DNA from: Calvatia gigantea
Taxonomy: Eukaryota > Basidiomycota > Agaricomycetes > Agaricales > Lycoperdaceae
Length of the DNA stretch: 64,000 nucleotides
Reading direction: 5' to 3'
Assembly: GCA_025093985.1 (NCBI GenBank)
Contig: JACAAK010000003.1
Coordinates: 1,116,001-1,180,000 of the forward strand
Shown here: positions 49,873-63,725 of the stretch, one piece after another
Layout: each line of letters starts with the position of its first letter
Numbering within the stretch: the first letter of the stretch is position 1
Notes under the pieces: model-generated
What the model was told of the DNA's origin: nothing
Seen by the model: the letters and a program-made list of their open reading frames with translations, nothing else
Database searches by the model: none
Position numbers and translations under genes: made by a program

Positions 49873-50576
49873 ACACCCGGGTATTGGGACTGGATTTTAT
49901 ATTACTTAAACCGGGGCTTTCGGATGCTCTTTCCCTCACAAGCCAAAGGGCTGGCAGCCCGCGGCGCCCGTGTCTGACTCAAAGAATGGGTGAGTAGACG
50001 GGGAAGGAAAGAAAACGGAATGGGAGTGCCCAAAAGAAGACGACACTTGAGAGCCGTCGCTGGGCGCGTGCAAGGACCTGGAGAAGCGAAGCGAGGCAGC
50101 TCACCCGCTGTAGCTAGAGCGCATACATTAGCAGATGTACGTGGCCTAGCACTTAGGACATTGTTTTCATAACTCTCTTTTACCGCGTTGATGATAAATT
50201 AATTAATGAATCGCCATCGATGCATCTACACCATCCGTGGTCCCCAAAAGTATTTCCTTCTATGTTTTTAAGTCTATTCTAACGGATACTTGTTCTATGT
50301 ACTCATATGTTCATAATCGGCGCTAGCATTCAAATATCTACAAGTTGCATACCATATCCCAAACTCACAAGGCAGTTCAAAACAGGAGCTGTGTTCTAAG
50401 CGTGACAGTTAGCCGGGGATTTAGGGTCAAACCTTTGGTAACAACACCAAAATACAACACACCTCAAGTTATATTTCTAAACTGTGTTCTAACTAGCAGG
50501 GGATTTAGAGTCAAGCTTTTAATGACGTCAATAAATATCCCGCACCTCGATAGGGATAGGTTGAAGTTCTGAAAAT

Positions 50577-50796
50577 TCATTTGCGATGTCCGGCACCAGC
50601 CTGGCTGGCCGGGGTGGGAATAGCATCAGGGAGTTTAACGGAAGCGGAGACCCCATTAACAAGGCCACCGAGCGCCTGCGGATTTGCAAGGGTACCTAGC
50701 AGTCCCTCCAAGACCACCAAGTTGTGGGGCTGCGCTGGCACCGACAAAACACCACGCGAAGACAGAGATGATGACGATGATGGGTTTGTTGAACAT
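50577..50796 (-). pseudogene. Frameshifted small secreted protein, array copy 4
   Basis: The start MFNKPIIVIISVFAWCFVGA and the AAPQLGGLGG junction are intact. A C run at 50704-50706 has three bases where copy 2 has two, shifting the frame. In the other frame the expected GLLGTLANPQALGGLVNGVS and an AGAGHRK end follow to the stop at 50577. The DNA is 220 nt long, one more than a multiple of three. The as-read product would be a truncated peptide of about 46 residues. Confidence 0.75.
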
Positions 50797-51727
50797 GGAG
50801 GACAAAGTCTGATGTGAACGTATGAACGATTTGAATCTTTGAGATGGCTACCGGGAAGTTTGAAGGTGGACTGCTGGTTGGTGTCCAGAATGTCCAACAG
50901 TTAACTTGTTATGCGTTCATGCCATTACCCAAAGCCGTACTTGATACCCTGATATGGGACTCGGGAGTTAAAGTGGTGCAAGTGCCAGGCAATGTCTTCT
51001 CATCGTTTCCCGGTCCGTTGGGAAATTTAGGATGTGCAACTGCCGATGCTGTAGTTCCCCGCCCCCCAAGCTTTGGCAGCTGCCTTTGTCGTGGTGTTTG
51101 GGCTTATTGACGTCATGTTCATCTTCCCGATTTAGTGATGGACGTCAATGGACCTTGGAAGAGTGTGCTGTCTGCATTTGCGGATACCCTTTCCAGGTGA
51201 GCTGAAAGCCTGTTAGCCCGCGGCACTAGTCTCGGACTCAAAGAATGGGTGATTGAACGAGGAAGGAAGGAAAATGGAACGGGCATGCTCGGAAGAAAAC
51301 GATTGGAGAGTCGTCGATGGGTGCGTGCAAGGAGAAGCAAAGTGATGCAGCCCACCTAGTTAGAGTGCATACATTGGCAGATGTACGGGGCCTAGGATTT
51401 GGGATGTTATTTTCACGGCCCCTTTTATCGCGTCGATAGTAATAATTAATGAATCATCATCGATGCATCCGTATCACCTATAGTCCCAAAAACTATTCCC
51501 ATCCATGATTTCAAGTCTATTCTAACAAGCACTCGTTCTATGCGCTCATATGTTTGCAATAGGCGTTGGTATTTACGGTTTACATCATATCTCAAGTTCG
51601 CAAGGCAGTTCTAAACAGATGTTGTGTTCTAAGCGTGGCAGCTAGCCGGGGATTCAGGGTCAAGCCAATGGTAGCGTCACCAAAACACAACACACCTGAA
51701 GAGTCAATAGGCCGAAGTCACAGGATT

Positions 51728-51937
51728 TCAGTTCTGATGATCACCACCGCCAGTCTGGCTGGCCGAGACGGGACTATCAGGAGTGGTTTTCAAGACTCCT
51801 CCAACAAGGCTACCAAGTGTATGCGGGTTTGCAACGGCACCTAGCACTGATCCCAGACCGTTAAGTTGGGGGGCCGCACTGGTGCAGGTAAAACACCACG
51901 CGAAGGCAGAGATGATGATGATGAGTTTGTTGAACAT
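51728..51937 (-). CDS. Small secreted protein, array copy 5 (69 aa)
   Basis: A single exon. The signal peptide MFNKLIIIISAFAWCFTCTS is followed by AAPQLNGLGSVLGAVANPHT, LGSLVGGVL and a Pro/Ser-rich end (SQTGGGDHQN). It is intact and clearly related to copy 2, with substitutions spread through the mature part (ANPQALG becomes ANPHTLG). Upstream lies a polypurine tract (52085-52160 plus strand) that resembles the one upstream of copy 2 (49455-49520). Confidence 0.68.
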   Translation of the reverse strand: MFNKLIIIISAFAWCFTCTSAAPQLNGLGSVLGAVANPHTLGSLVGGVLKTTPDSPVSASQTGGGDHQN

Positions 51938-52258
51938 GCAGGACAAAGTCTGAGGTGGACGTCTGAACGATTTGAGATGGCTACTGGGAAGTTTGGGGGT
52001 GAACTTTATAGTCTTCCAGTCAGGGCTTTCGTATACCCTTCCCTGTAAACCCATGGTTTTTAGCCCCGCGGCGCCGGTCTCGAGCTCAAAAGATAGATAT
52101 AGGCAAACAGAGAATGGAGAAGGAAGGGAAAAAGAATAGAAGTAGAGGAAGAAGAGAAGTGGTGCAATGTAAACCTTCTGAAGTGGTGCTGGTCGGTTGT
52201 CCGGGATTTCAGAAATTTCAAGCTTCATGCTTCAAAGCTTCAAGCTTCATGCTTCGAG

Positions 52259-52570
52259 TGTTATGACTTCTTATTCTAGCATTCTCCTCTTTCAGACTGA
52301 TTCCATTTTTAGTCCTCCCTTTATTTAGTAACATCCTTATATGTACAATAGTTTGCTTCTTTCGTTGTTCCCTTTTGTTATCCCGACTCGCCACCATTCC
52401 CCTCCCTGTTTAACTTGATATGGTGATTCCTAGTATGGACATTCTCTCCCTATATGGTGCATGTTCAACACATGCACATATCCTTTGTCTTTATCTTTCT
52501 TCCAACTTATCTAGTATAAGTAGCCAGATAGATACTCATTGTAATCTCTAGTTTGAAATATTCAGTTAAT
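52259..52570. mobile_element. Possible solo LTR remnant
   Basis: A T-rich block begins TGTTATGACTTCTTATTC and contains a GTATAAGTAG TATA-like motif and an ATTGTAATC poly-A-like region, in the style of fungal LTRs. It interrupts the array DNA and is preceded by short AAGCTTCATGCTTC repeats (52219-52252). No target-site duplication, matching second LTR or internal domain was found, so this is weak. Confidence 0.25.
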
Positions 52571-53455
52571 GCCTTCATCTCAACTCACTCTTGCCTGAAC
52601 TAAGGCTCATTGGATTCACCTTACCTTCTTGACCGGCTTTATATAGAGACAAGTCCCTGAGTGGATCCCCTTTATATATAGACCTCCGCGTTCGGATCAT
52701 TGGGAAGAAGTCTGTATAGACGCCCATTGGTTGAGAACAACCCCGAGGTGAGTGTGCACGTAACATCAAGGGTTGCTCCAGTGCGTCCATGCGATCCCCT
52801 GGCATCGCGACGTATTAGATGCCATGAAACGGGGCTCGGGACTCGTTATCATGGCGCAAGTGCTGGACAGTGTCTTCTCATCGTTTCCCAATCCCCCAAG
52901 AAACGTAATACCCCTGGGATGCGCAACTCCTGGCGCTAGAATTTCCCCTTCCCAGTGCTTTGCGGCTGCCATTGTCGTGCCGTTTGGGCTTGTTGATGTC
53001 AATGTACATCCTCCGTCTCATTCAGTAAAACAGTCGACCTTGGAATTGCGTCGCTAGTCCATAACACCATGACACACTGAAGCAGCTCGGGTGGCATGAA
53101 TACGTTGCTGGTGCATTGAGTGGCATAAATTTTCAAACGTTGATGCTACGCCCTAATATTTCGACGAAATTAGGGTCACAAAACCGTATCCCAACGCATC
53201 CCGTCGTACCACTGATAATTATCAATTCCTTGGAAGCCAAGACCCGGAGTGTTATAAGTCAGTTCGACATTTCGTGGACAATTGCTCATGGCTCCGCAAT
53301 CCGTTGATATTGCTTGATTATAACTCGATTGCGACTGCAGCTGCGCCTGCTGATGTGCTGCGGTCGTGCCTGACTACCTGGTTCACTACAGTGGCGATTG
53401 GGTATATAAGTGGGAACACTGGTTGGTCTTCGACAATAACTCGCCAATTTCCGAG

Positions 53456-54355
<900 letters not shown>

Positions 54356-56153
54356 ATCGAAGTCTCGGTCTTCGAGGATCTATCGTACATCATGACATAC
54401 CTAGGGCATACCAAGGAGGGCGAGGTCATTACCATTCTTACTTTATAATACAGTTTATACCCTTGTATTTGACTTGGACCTATTATCTGATTGTGGACGC
54501 AGTCTTCGCATCAGATTCCTTCTCCTAATGTCGTCAGTGTGGCAAGTATGTCTGAGCATGGTGGCTTCCACCAAGCCAAAGGCCCTCAAGAGCACCGCAG
54601 GCTCCCTTCACATGAACTGTTTTGTCAAGACACGTCATGGGTAGGTGAACGGGGAACGTCAATTGCGGGTGATCCTTCACTATGTGATGTGGGAACGTAC
54701 CGGCGGATGGACGCAAAGTCAGTATGCTCGTTCACCACGTTTACTCACCGCACAATGTAAACGCAAATGACAGTCCGCAGGCTATTAACAAACGTGAGAG
54801 AAGTCCGGTACATGACTAGTGTCAGTAACTAATGTTTCGAAAGTCCCAACTCGTTGATGTCGTTCAGTAGGACGGAAATGACTTGGGGGTCCCCGTTATA
54901 ACTACCAATGCTCTAACTATTGTTAGTTCTCGCAGTTGCCCTTGCGCTGCTCCTACTTAAATTGTCTATGTTATGGACCACCGACACAATAAACCCTGGA
55001 ATGACGTCGTTTTTTGCAAACTACGTCACATTAGAAGGCATTCCAAGAGGCGTGAAGAATATTGTAAATGGATTGACTGACGTGAATGTTCAGCTCTGGT
55101 ATTCCGACGGGGTTAGACCCCACACGACCGTTCCTCCATGGGCCGCCCAGATGGCATGTTAGGTTCACTGATGGCTGATGGGGTTTCTGGGTGAGCACCC
55201 AGGGCCACCAGTAACCCAACCCACCAATCTTCCGGGAATGGCAAGTCGCGGAATCGCTTGGTGACAGTGCCACAATTAATGAGCGACGAAGGAACTTGTG
55301 CTAGCCGAGTTTTGATAAAACAAGGTTTTCTGATTGTCTTGGGGGTGATTGTACAAGGGAGTCAAAATATACTTTGAAGGTCGGCTTTGTTATAGAGTTT
55401 AAGCTCCGCCAATAATAAAACAAGATTCTGCACCACTGGGAGGATCGTGGCGGAGACAATCATTGTCTGGGGCTTCCGACATACTTGGCTCTGGCCGCGA
55501 GCTTGGTGGGGGATTTCCGGTCTCTGGTCAGAAGACGCTATACTAAATCAATTCACCTTCCCACCGTCCGCCGTTGATGACGTAGATAATGAATTAGACA
55601 GCAGGTATCCTGGTGGTCATGCTGTCCGAAACCAAGAAAGGAGCTTTGGTTCAAGGCGTTCAAGTTGTTATTATTAGGGATGTCGGCGATTGCCATTGGA
55701 ATGTAGTTCGGAGAAAAGGGCTGTTGTTCGACGGGATATGACAGCTGGCAATGATCTCATTCTTTTCCTTGGACTTGCATCCGCCGAGGCCCACCATGCG
55801 CCTCCTTCATGTTTGGACAGACGCAGGGACAACGCGATTGTGCAATCGTCAGGAACGGAGACGCTATTTGTGAAGATGGGGAGATAAAAAGGCAGCACGT
55901 TGCGGACAAGCTACCAGTAGCTCAAACTATTAGTGTCTCCGAAAACCATGTGGCAGCCTTGTTGTACCTCTATGCTCGGATAGATATTAGTACCCGCACT
56001 CCGTGGAGGTGTTCGGAAGTAACAGATTATGAGTACTCGAGTACTTGATAATACAATCGTATTTGTTAGTAATGCGTAGATATATTGTACACGTGCGATG
56101 AACCCGATATAAGTTAAGCATCTAGCTAGGAGAGCAGGAGCATGCTGTGGATA
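54356..56153. other. Region without a recognised gene
   Basis: About 1.8 kb. Plus-strand frames at 54920-55160 and 55447-55890 look partly protein-like (for example the hydrophobic LVLAVALALLLLKL at 54922). They could not be joined or assigned, and may be remnants. Confidence 0.4.
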
Positions 56154-56713
56154 TCAATCCCCAAGCCACCCATAGGCCTTGAGAAGATCACGTATTTCTT
56201 CAACATTGGGTTTAATCTCCCCGTTCAGGGGAGCAAAGTTCTTTTTCATCCGTGCGCCACCCAAGGTAAAGATCACCGAGTAGAACAAGCCATCACCCTA
56301 CAGATATACCCGGTTGATCAGTATCCGTCAATTAAAATTTGTCGGTGATGGGAGTGGAATTGTTTACTCACGTCCCGCGTGGGGCCCACCCGCGGAGGTG
56401 AACCCGTGACAGTACCGGAACACCATGTACCATTTGTTGTGCGGACCCAGGCTGACTCGCCTTTCTGCAAACACGAGGAAGGTTCATTCCTTGTTCCGGG
56501 ACTAAATTGGTCAAATGATCTAAGGCTTACCTCAAAAGTGTAAGGCCGGCCGTCGTCGAGGTCGGTCACTTGGTTCAAGAAATAGCTACTATCGCTGCTC
56601 GCATCACTCCATTGCTCAAGTTCCTCGGGAGTGGCTGCGCGCAATAATGTTTGTTTTCCTATGTTCATGTGGTTACGGGCAGACCTTGTTTTGCCGGTCA
56701 TGTATTGTGGCAT
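56154..56713 (-). CDS. Conserved small protein of unknown function, 139 aa
   Basis: Three exons (56713-56531, 56464-56372, 56297-56154) close to 139 aa with normal GT-AG introns. The second exon reads KGESAWVRTTNGTWCSGTVT followed by GSPPRVGPTRD. The third reads GDGLFYSVIFTLGGARMKKN, then FAPLNGEIKPNVEEIRDLLK and a GWLGD end. The WVRT...W..G.V pattern followed by F.P..GEIKP suggests a small beta-barrel (SH3-like) fold; this is inference. I have the impression that similar proteins are common in mushrooms, but have no functional name. There is no signal peptide or membrane segment. Confidence 0.75.
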
Positions 56714-57468
56714 TATGGGGTACAAGGTGAATGAAGCTCTTAGTATGTAACTTGGGATTCCACGGCTATTAGAAGGCGGAAGGAAGCGCTGTGCGATTTC
56801 GACAGGTCAGTTGGTAGGAGGGAAAGATTGAGTGTTTGAAGGGGTAGGTTGATAGGTTGGCCTTTTATATTAGACAAGAAGCTGTGGCGAGTCAGACGAT
56901 TCCAGAAATAGACACAATCAATTGTTGATCAAAGCGATGAACAAAAATGGATTGGGTCAATACTGGTCAATACCACTTGTCACTCGTTCGGGATGGTATT
57001 CTCTGGTATTCTGTCAAATGTGTCCAAAAAATGCGGTCCAACCATGGTCAATGTGCTGTTCTTACCATCATTTTTCACGTCAGTACCACAGGGGAAATAC
57101 GTCACAAGGCTGCGGTTGCATAGGCCTTCATAGCACAGCACCGGCATTGAGGCAAGATCAATCAATTGATCCCTGTGTGATGTATTGATATCTAAGTTGA
57201 AACGGACCAGCATCTGCACGATTACACCTCGTTGTAATATCGTCGCTTATAATGGGTGAACAGCAAAGGAAGTGTTGCGGGACAACGCGGTGTTACCTCA
57301 TTCTACAACAAAGGCGGGGGTGGCATGTGGTTTATGAGATCAAAAAGGCAGAAGGGGTGGAGAGGCTGCAAAGGTTCCGGTGTTTGGCATCGACCCTTGA
57401 TACAAATAACTACGAAAGTTCATGCTTGGCGTCTGAGTGCCTGCTGCTAGATCACAGCCTTTACGCCC
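56714..57468. other. Region upstream of VPS4
   Basis: About 750 bp between divergently transcribed genes, presumably containing both promoters. No motif is distinctive enough to annotate. Confidence 0.5.
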
Positions 57469-59133
<1,665 letters not shown>

Positions 59134-60841
59134 CGGCACAATATTCTGAGATAGACTTATATCTATTGCTGCGTGTACGTGAAGGTTTCATTGATGCGTG
59201 GATGGAACGATCTTTTAACACCTACATCAAACGGCACGATGACCCCTCCATTGAACGACCCATTAATACCCCCATTGAACAACCCATCAGCATCCCCTTT
59301 GAACAGGTTATTGAACGCCCTATCGAACGATCTACCAAACGGCCTTCAACCGGGTGGTCGAAAACGATCGGGCGTTTGAAAAGGTTGTTTTCCGGACGCA
59401 ACAAGGCTTAAGTGCAAGAATTCACAACTCTTTTTTTTCTTGGTAGGATACATCTTGGGTGCCTTTGTGTGAGATACCTTTTCAAAAATTTGAAGTATAC
59501 AGGAGAATTTCACGGAGGAAGTGCGAAATGTACTACATACTGATGACTTTGAACGCACCAAACCGAGACCATACCAGAACTCCCCGAAGTATTGATACAA
59601 TTAGAAGTGCACTCACTTCTCCACGCCACCGGGTCAAAGGTTCTAGGCGAGCCTTCAAACTCTGGTGTATGTTCCACGGAATACAGCCTTCGTGTTGTTT
59701 ACCTTGGTTAGATCGAGTTGACGTGGATAATTAAATTATACCATATCATTTACACGACACTATTTTCAAACATCAACAAAAGTGCTGCTTCCATGCAGCA
59801 GATTAACTAATACATAGTACGTATTCTACGGATTAAGGAGGGCCACAAGGGGTGAGAGGCTAGTTATATGCATCGATGGTTATGTAGACAGGGGAGAGAG
59901 CCACTTGGGCGTCGGACTATGAGGTAAAGTATGTTATGTAGAGTCGGGGGAATCGGTACCGAAGGTCCATGGTCGTGCGGTTGTTTACGATGGAGAGTCA
60001 CCATAGAAATGGGACTAGTGGCAAAGACGGAAAGGTAGGGAAGAGGGACAACGTGTGAACGTTTGAACGTTGCGCGCCTTGGGGGGATAAATTTTGCCAT
60101 CAGGTTTTGGAAGGTAGGTTCATGTTCTGACTCTTGCACATTGAAATGAATGAAAGCGTAATCAGGTTAGAACCCAAGATTGCCCAGAAGACAGGGAGGA
60201 AGCTGTTGAAGTGGAATGGAACGCGTTCACAGTGCATGTCCAGAAATGGATAAATGAATTGAAAACTTTATGAGGAAGGAAGAATAATTGAACGTCAAAG
60301 GGTATGAGAAGGGCAGGAGAGAATAGAACAATAAGAATAAGAATACATGATAAGAATAAAGTATATCAGACTGTCCATTATTGCGAAAGTTCCAATAATT
60401 GTGATACGAAGTCTAAACACAAAGGGGGCCAAGAAAAAGGAAGAGTGAAGAGCGTCCATTTTGGTAGTTCTGTGTTTAATGATTCCAAAGACCAAGAAAA
60501 GAGAAACGCGAAAAAGGCCGGACGAACGGCCGCACCACAAGGCACAAATTCCACGCCAGGGGAAGTTGTCCGGTATGAAGCCCCTCCGAAAGCATCACGG
60601 AAAGGAGTATATCCTAGGCGACTGATAACACCGGGTATTGACATTATCCGTGGGCGCGTTCGTGTGTGGAATATATGAATGAATGAACATGATAAATGAA
60701 TGCGCGCGAGATGTGTAACAAGAACCGAGTGGGGAGGCGGGAGCATTGAGTGGGTCCTACTCGACAAAGACTTCAGTAAGGTGAGAGAAGACAAAACATA
60801 GCATCTACTTACCCCAAAGGCAAACTCCAAGAATACCAAAT
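59134..60841. other. Region between VPS4 and the large Ser-rich gene
   Basis: About 1.7 kb. It includes the short tandem repeat at 59215-59345. A plus-strand frame at 60304-60678 (124 codons, Lys-rich) and a minus-strand frame at 60378-60839 overlap each other and have no motif support. Both genes' 3' ends face this region. Confidence 0.5.
59215..59345. repeat. Imperfect minisatellite with an ATTGAAC(G/A)A core
   Basis: CCATTGAACGACCCATTAAT, CCCATTGAACAACCCATCAG, TTTGAACAGGTTATTGAACG and CCTATCGAACGATCTACC occur in tandem. The plus-strand frame would read as an (IERPI-x-x-P) periodic peptide, but it lacks gene evidence. Confidence 0.6.
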
Positions 60842-63725
60842 CTAAAGACTCAAACTAGACCTCGCAGAGTAATAAGCATCCGAAACCGTTGACTCCGTCT
60901 CCGTTGCGTCAAAGAACCCACCCTCGGTGCAGGTATCATATTCCGTATCCCGAATCGACGACTCAAAGCTCCCCCTAGAGCTTGAATCTACGACATCATC
61001 GCCTTCTTCCACAGGTCGCTCAACAGTGGTCGAAGGTCCCCTATCTAACTCGCCCAACCTCTGCGCGCGGGCGCGAGCAGGTACGATAGTTGACGCACTG
61101 CTGATAGTCCTGATCGAGCCCCTGGTACTAACACTACTCGCGGAACTGGCGGTGGAGGACGTAGTGGAAGGTGGGACGTAATAATACGTCTCAGGTCTTT
61201 TCCTCATGGAAACAGGGGGGGAAGTGGGGAAGCAAGAAGTTGTAGGAGGCGCCGAAGTAATAATCGCGTCGTTCGATGGGTACATGACATGTGTAGTCAA
61301 ACCCGAAGAATGTGACCTGACACTCGCAGCCAACGATGACGATGGTGATAGTGATGATGACGCCGAGCGGAAAGAACAAGCTGGGAGGAGTGGTTTTGGC
61401 ATAGGTGGGGCGGCCTGTCTCCTCTGCAATAACTCCGATGAGAATGAAGGCGGGAGTGGGAACTTGCCTAGAGTTGAGACTGAGGTTGAAGTTTGCACCG
61501 AGTACATCGTTGCGGGAAGTGTGAGTGTGGAAGTAGCAGCGCTTGCGCTGATTAGGCTTCCAGTAGCAGAAATAGGATTACGAGACAAGGAGCTGTCTTT
61601 GTATGATTTGGATGTCGAGGTGCTTCGGAAAGATGCTGCAGATGAACAGAGGCTCGACGTTGACCTCGATGCCTGCAGGATTGAGGATGGATGGGATAGT
61701 GTTACCAGTCGCCACTGCCTGAGGATGAACAGGTGAAGAGGAAACAGGGCCAATAGGAAGTTGACGCTTGACTTTGACTGAATGTTGAGAAGACTTGCTT
61801 GCAGAAGACGAAACGGAACGAATGGAAACCCGACTGAGTTTTCGCTCCCTCTCCTTTTCCCGTTCGCGTTCGAGTTCTCGTAAACGCCTTTCCTCCCGCT
61901 CGTACTCATCTGATAAACTCGTGGTCCATTCTGCAAAACTCTTGCACTTGCGTGTTTTGGCCTCCGCGACGCCTCCTTGAACCCTCGCCAAATCAGAAGT
62001 ATTGATACATAAACTCGATTTGGGTTTCTTGAGCAAAGGCAGTGAGAGCGTCCAGTCCTCAAAACTTCCACGAGAATCAGCTGGACCAGACTCGATACGA
62101 CGCATCGTGGCAGTGGATCGGGTGCTCAAGTTGGAAATGGTACGGACACGAGTTTGAAGTTCTTGTTTGACTTGGGCTGGGATGTCGGTTGGTGAGAGGT
62201 GTTGCTTCGACGAAGGGGCTGACGGAGAAGAACCGGAACGACCGCGCATACTCTCCTTCCTGGGAAGATCCATGACTGGACGAAGCTGCAGGGGCTTTAG
62301 GGGCTTGGAAGGTGTGCCGAGGAATAGTGTCCACTCCTCGCCGGCCGCGGGAACACCACAATCAGATTTCTCGACAGGGGAAAGGGCGGCGTCTGAGTCC
62401 TCGGAAGTAATTGAAGGGGGACTCGGAAGCGGGCATGATGGGGGAGGCTTTGATGGAGGAAGTGATACGGCAGACTTTTTCCTGACAGAAGAACGGCGGG
62501 TTTTGAGCGACTGTGGTGTGGTTCCATTATCATCACTCAAAGAGACAGGAGAATCATCAACGGCCGCACAAGCCAACAAGAAATCATCTTTGATTAAACT
62601 CCTTCGGACGACGCGTCCTTTTCCTTTTATGAAAGGGTCGTCATTTTGACTACCTTCTAGCTCGTCACTGCATGCGGACCATCTCTGTTGTGACAGCGCA
62701 GATGTAGAGGCGAAGGGGTGATGAGGGAAGACAGGAGTAACGGGGGATCTAGTGGACGAGGTAGAATCAGAACGTTCAGACCGTGAGGGAGAAGAAGGTG
62801 GGATCACAGGTCGCTTAAAATGACCGTCAGGAAGAGGAGGGGGTGTTGACGGTAACGCGTTGCGGGATGTGCGGGATGCACGGGAGGCGTTTGTATTTCG
62901 CCTTTCAAGCTGAACAGCCAGAGGAAGATATGGCACGAAGTCGCCACCAGAAGGCGCGTCAATATGAAGAATGGAGGTGACTACTGAGCGGGCGTCATCC
63001 TCGCAACAGGAAACGCTACGGGCGCGAACTGAGGACACCGAATGCACCGAAGCAGCGGAAACGAAAGTCACTCTTGGGATTGGGACGGGTGGTTCCTCCG
63101 CCCGCTTAGGGGGTGTGGCCTGAGTGCATGATTGAGAGCGAAGACGGTTTTTGCTGGGAGACTTGACAAAGGCTGATGCCTGGCGCTTGATCTTGTTGAG
63201 GACCTGGCGTGCGCGAGGCCGAGAACCTGGGGACACGGGGGTGGAAGGAGGGATGGGTATGCAGGTCTGGGTGAGATCAAGGTGGGACAAGGCATCTATA
63301 GGATGCATAGGGACTGGCTGGTGAAGCATCCTGTTGTCCTGAGGGAAAGAAAGGAATGACTCGGGTAGGTGAGACGACGACGGAGGGGCTACAAATACTA
63401 AAGAGTGAACCAAGTTGAATGGCGAAACGTGAAACAATGGAGGCTTACCTCGAGACGGAGCCACCGAGTCGGGACGATGGGCTTTCCAGTAAGAAAAAGA
63501 CAAGAAGGAAGAGCCTGAGGATAACAGGGTGGTCAACGGCTCAGGGTCATCCCTTTCTTCAACAACTTCTAGCGCTGAACATGCCGACTGGCCAAACTCA
63601 GTTAGTCTTAACGGCTGCCATTCTGCGGCCATTGCCTGCGCTGTTGGGAGGAATGAGGGTGGGAGTAGAACAGCACATTTAACCTTTCTATTGCGTTTTA
63701 TGCGGAGACTCTCTGCCAACAACAT
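60842..63725 (-). CDS. Large Ser-rich disordered protein with coiled coil, about 895-926 aa
   Basis: Three exons (63632 or 63725 to 63449, 63388-61716, 61672-60842) close in frame. From the ATG at 63632 (MAAEWQPL) the product is 895 aa; the ATG at 63725 adds 31 residues. The second intron is only 43 nt, with a GTGGCG donor or, equally in frame, a GC donor three bases earlier. Ser, Pro and Arg dominate. Ordered features are RQVLNKIKRQASAFVKSPSK near the N-terminus and three Trp motifs: EEWTLFLGTPS, EDWTLSLPLLKK and AEWTTSLSDEYE. The last leads into a highly charged coiled coil (ERRLRELEREREKERERKL). The C-terminal end is acidic (DTEYDTCTEGGFFDATETES). The pattern suggests a cytoskeletal or cell-polarity scaffold, but this is only inference; no named family was recognised. 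Confidence 0.75.

Larger units (their letters stand above)
48780..53010. repeat. Duplicated flanking blocks of the small secreted protein array
   Basis: Three kinds of block recur. (a) CAAGTGCCAGG(T/C)AATGTCTT and the following TCATCGTTTCCC run occur at 49654, 50977 and, with changes, 52858; each is followed by GTTTGGGCTT(G/A)TT(A/G)A(C/T)GTCA. (b) TTTCAAGTCTATTCTAA occurs near 48850, 50270 and 51510. (c) GGGATTTAGNGTCAAGCCTTTGGTA-like sequence occurs at 48990, 50410, 50500 and 51648. Their order supports repeated unequal exchange of units of about 1.2-1.5 kb. Confidence 0.75.

Noticed and set aside
59166..59411. 81-codon frame with IERPI repeats after VPS4
   Set aside because: The repeats are explained by the DNA minisatellite; similar open frames exist in all registers.
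60304..60839. Opposed Lys-rich and hydrophobic frames
   Set aside because: They overlap on opposite strands without motif or intron support; this is likely the 3' region of the neighbouring genes.
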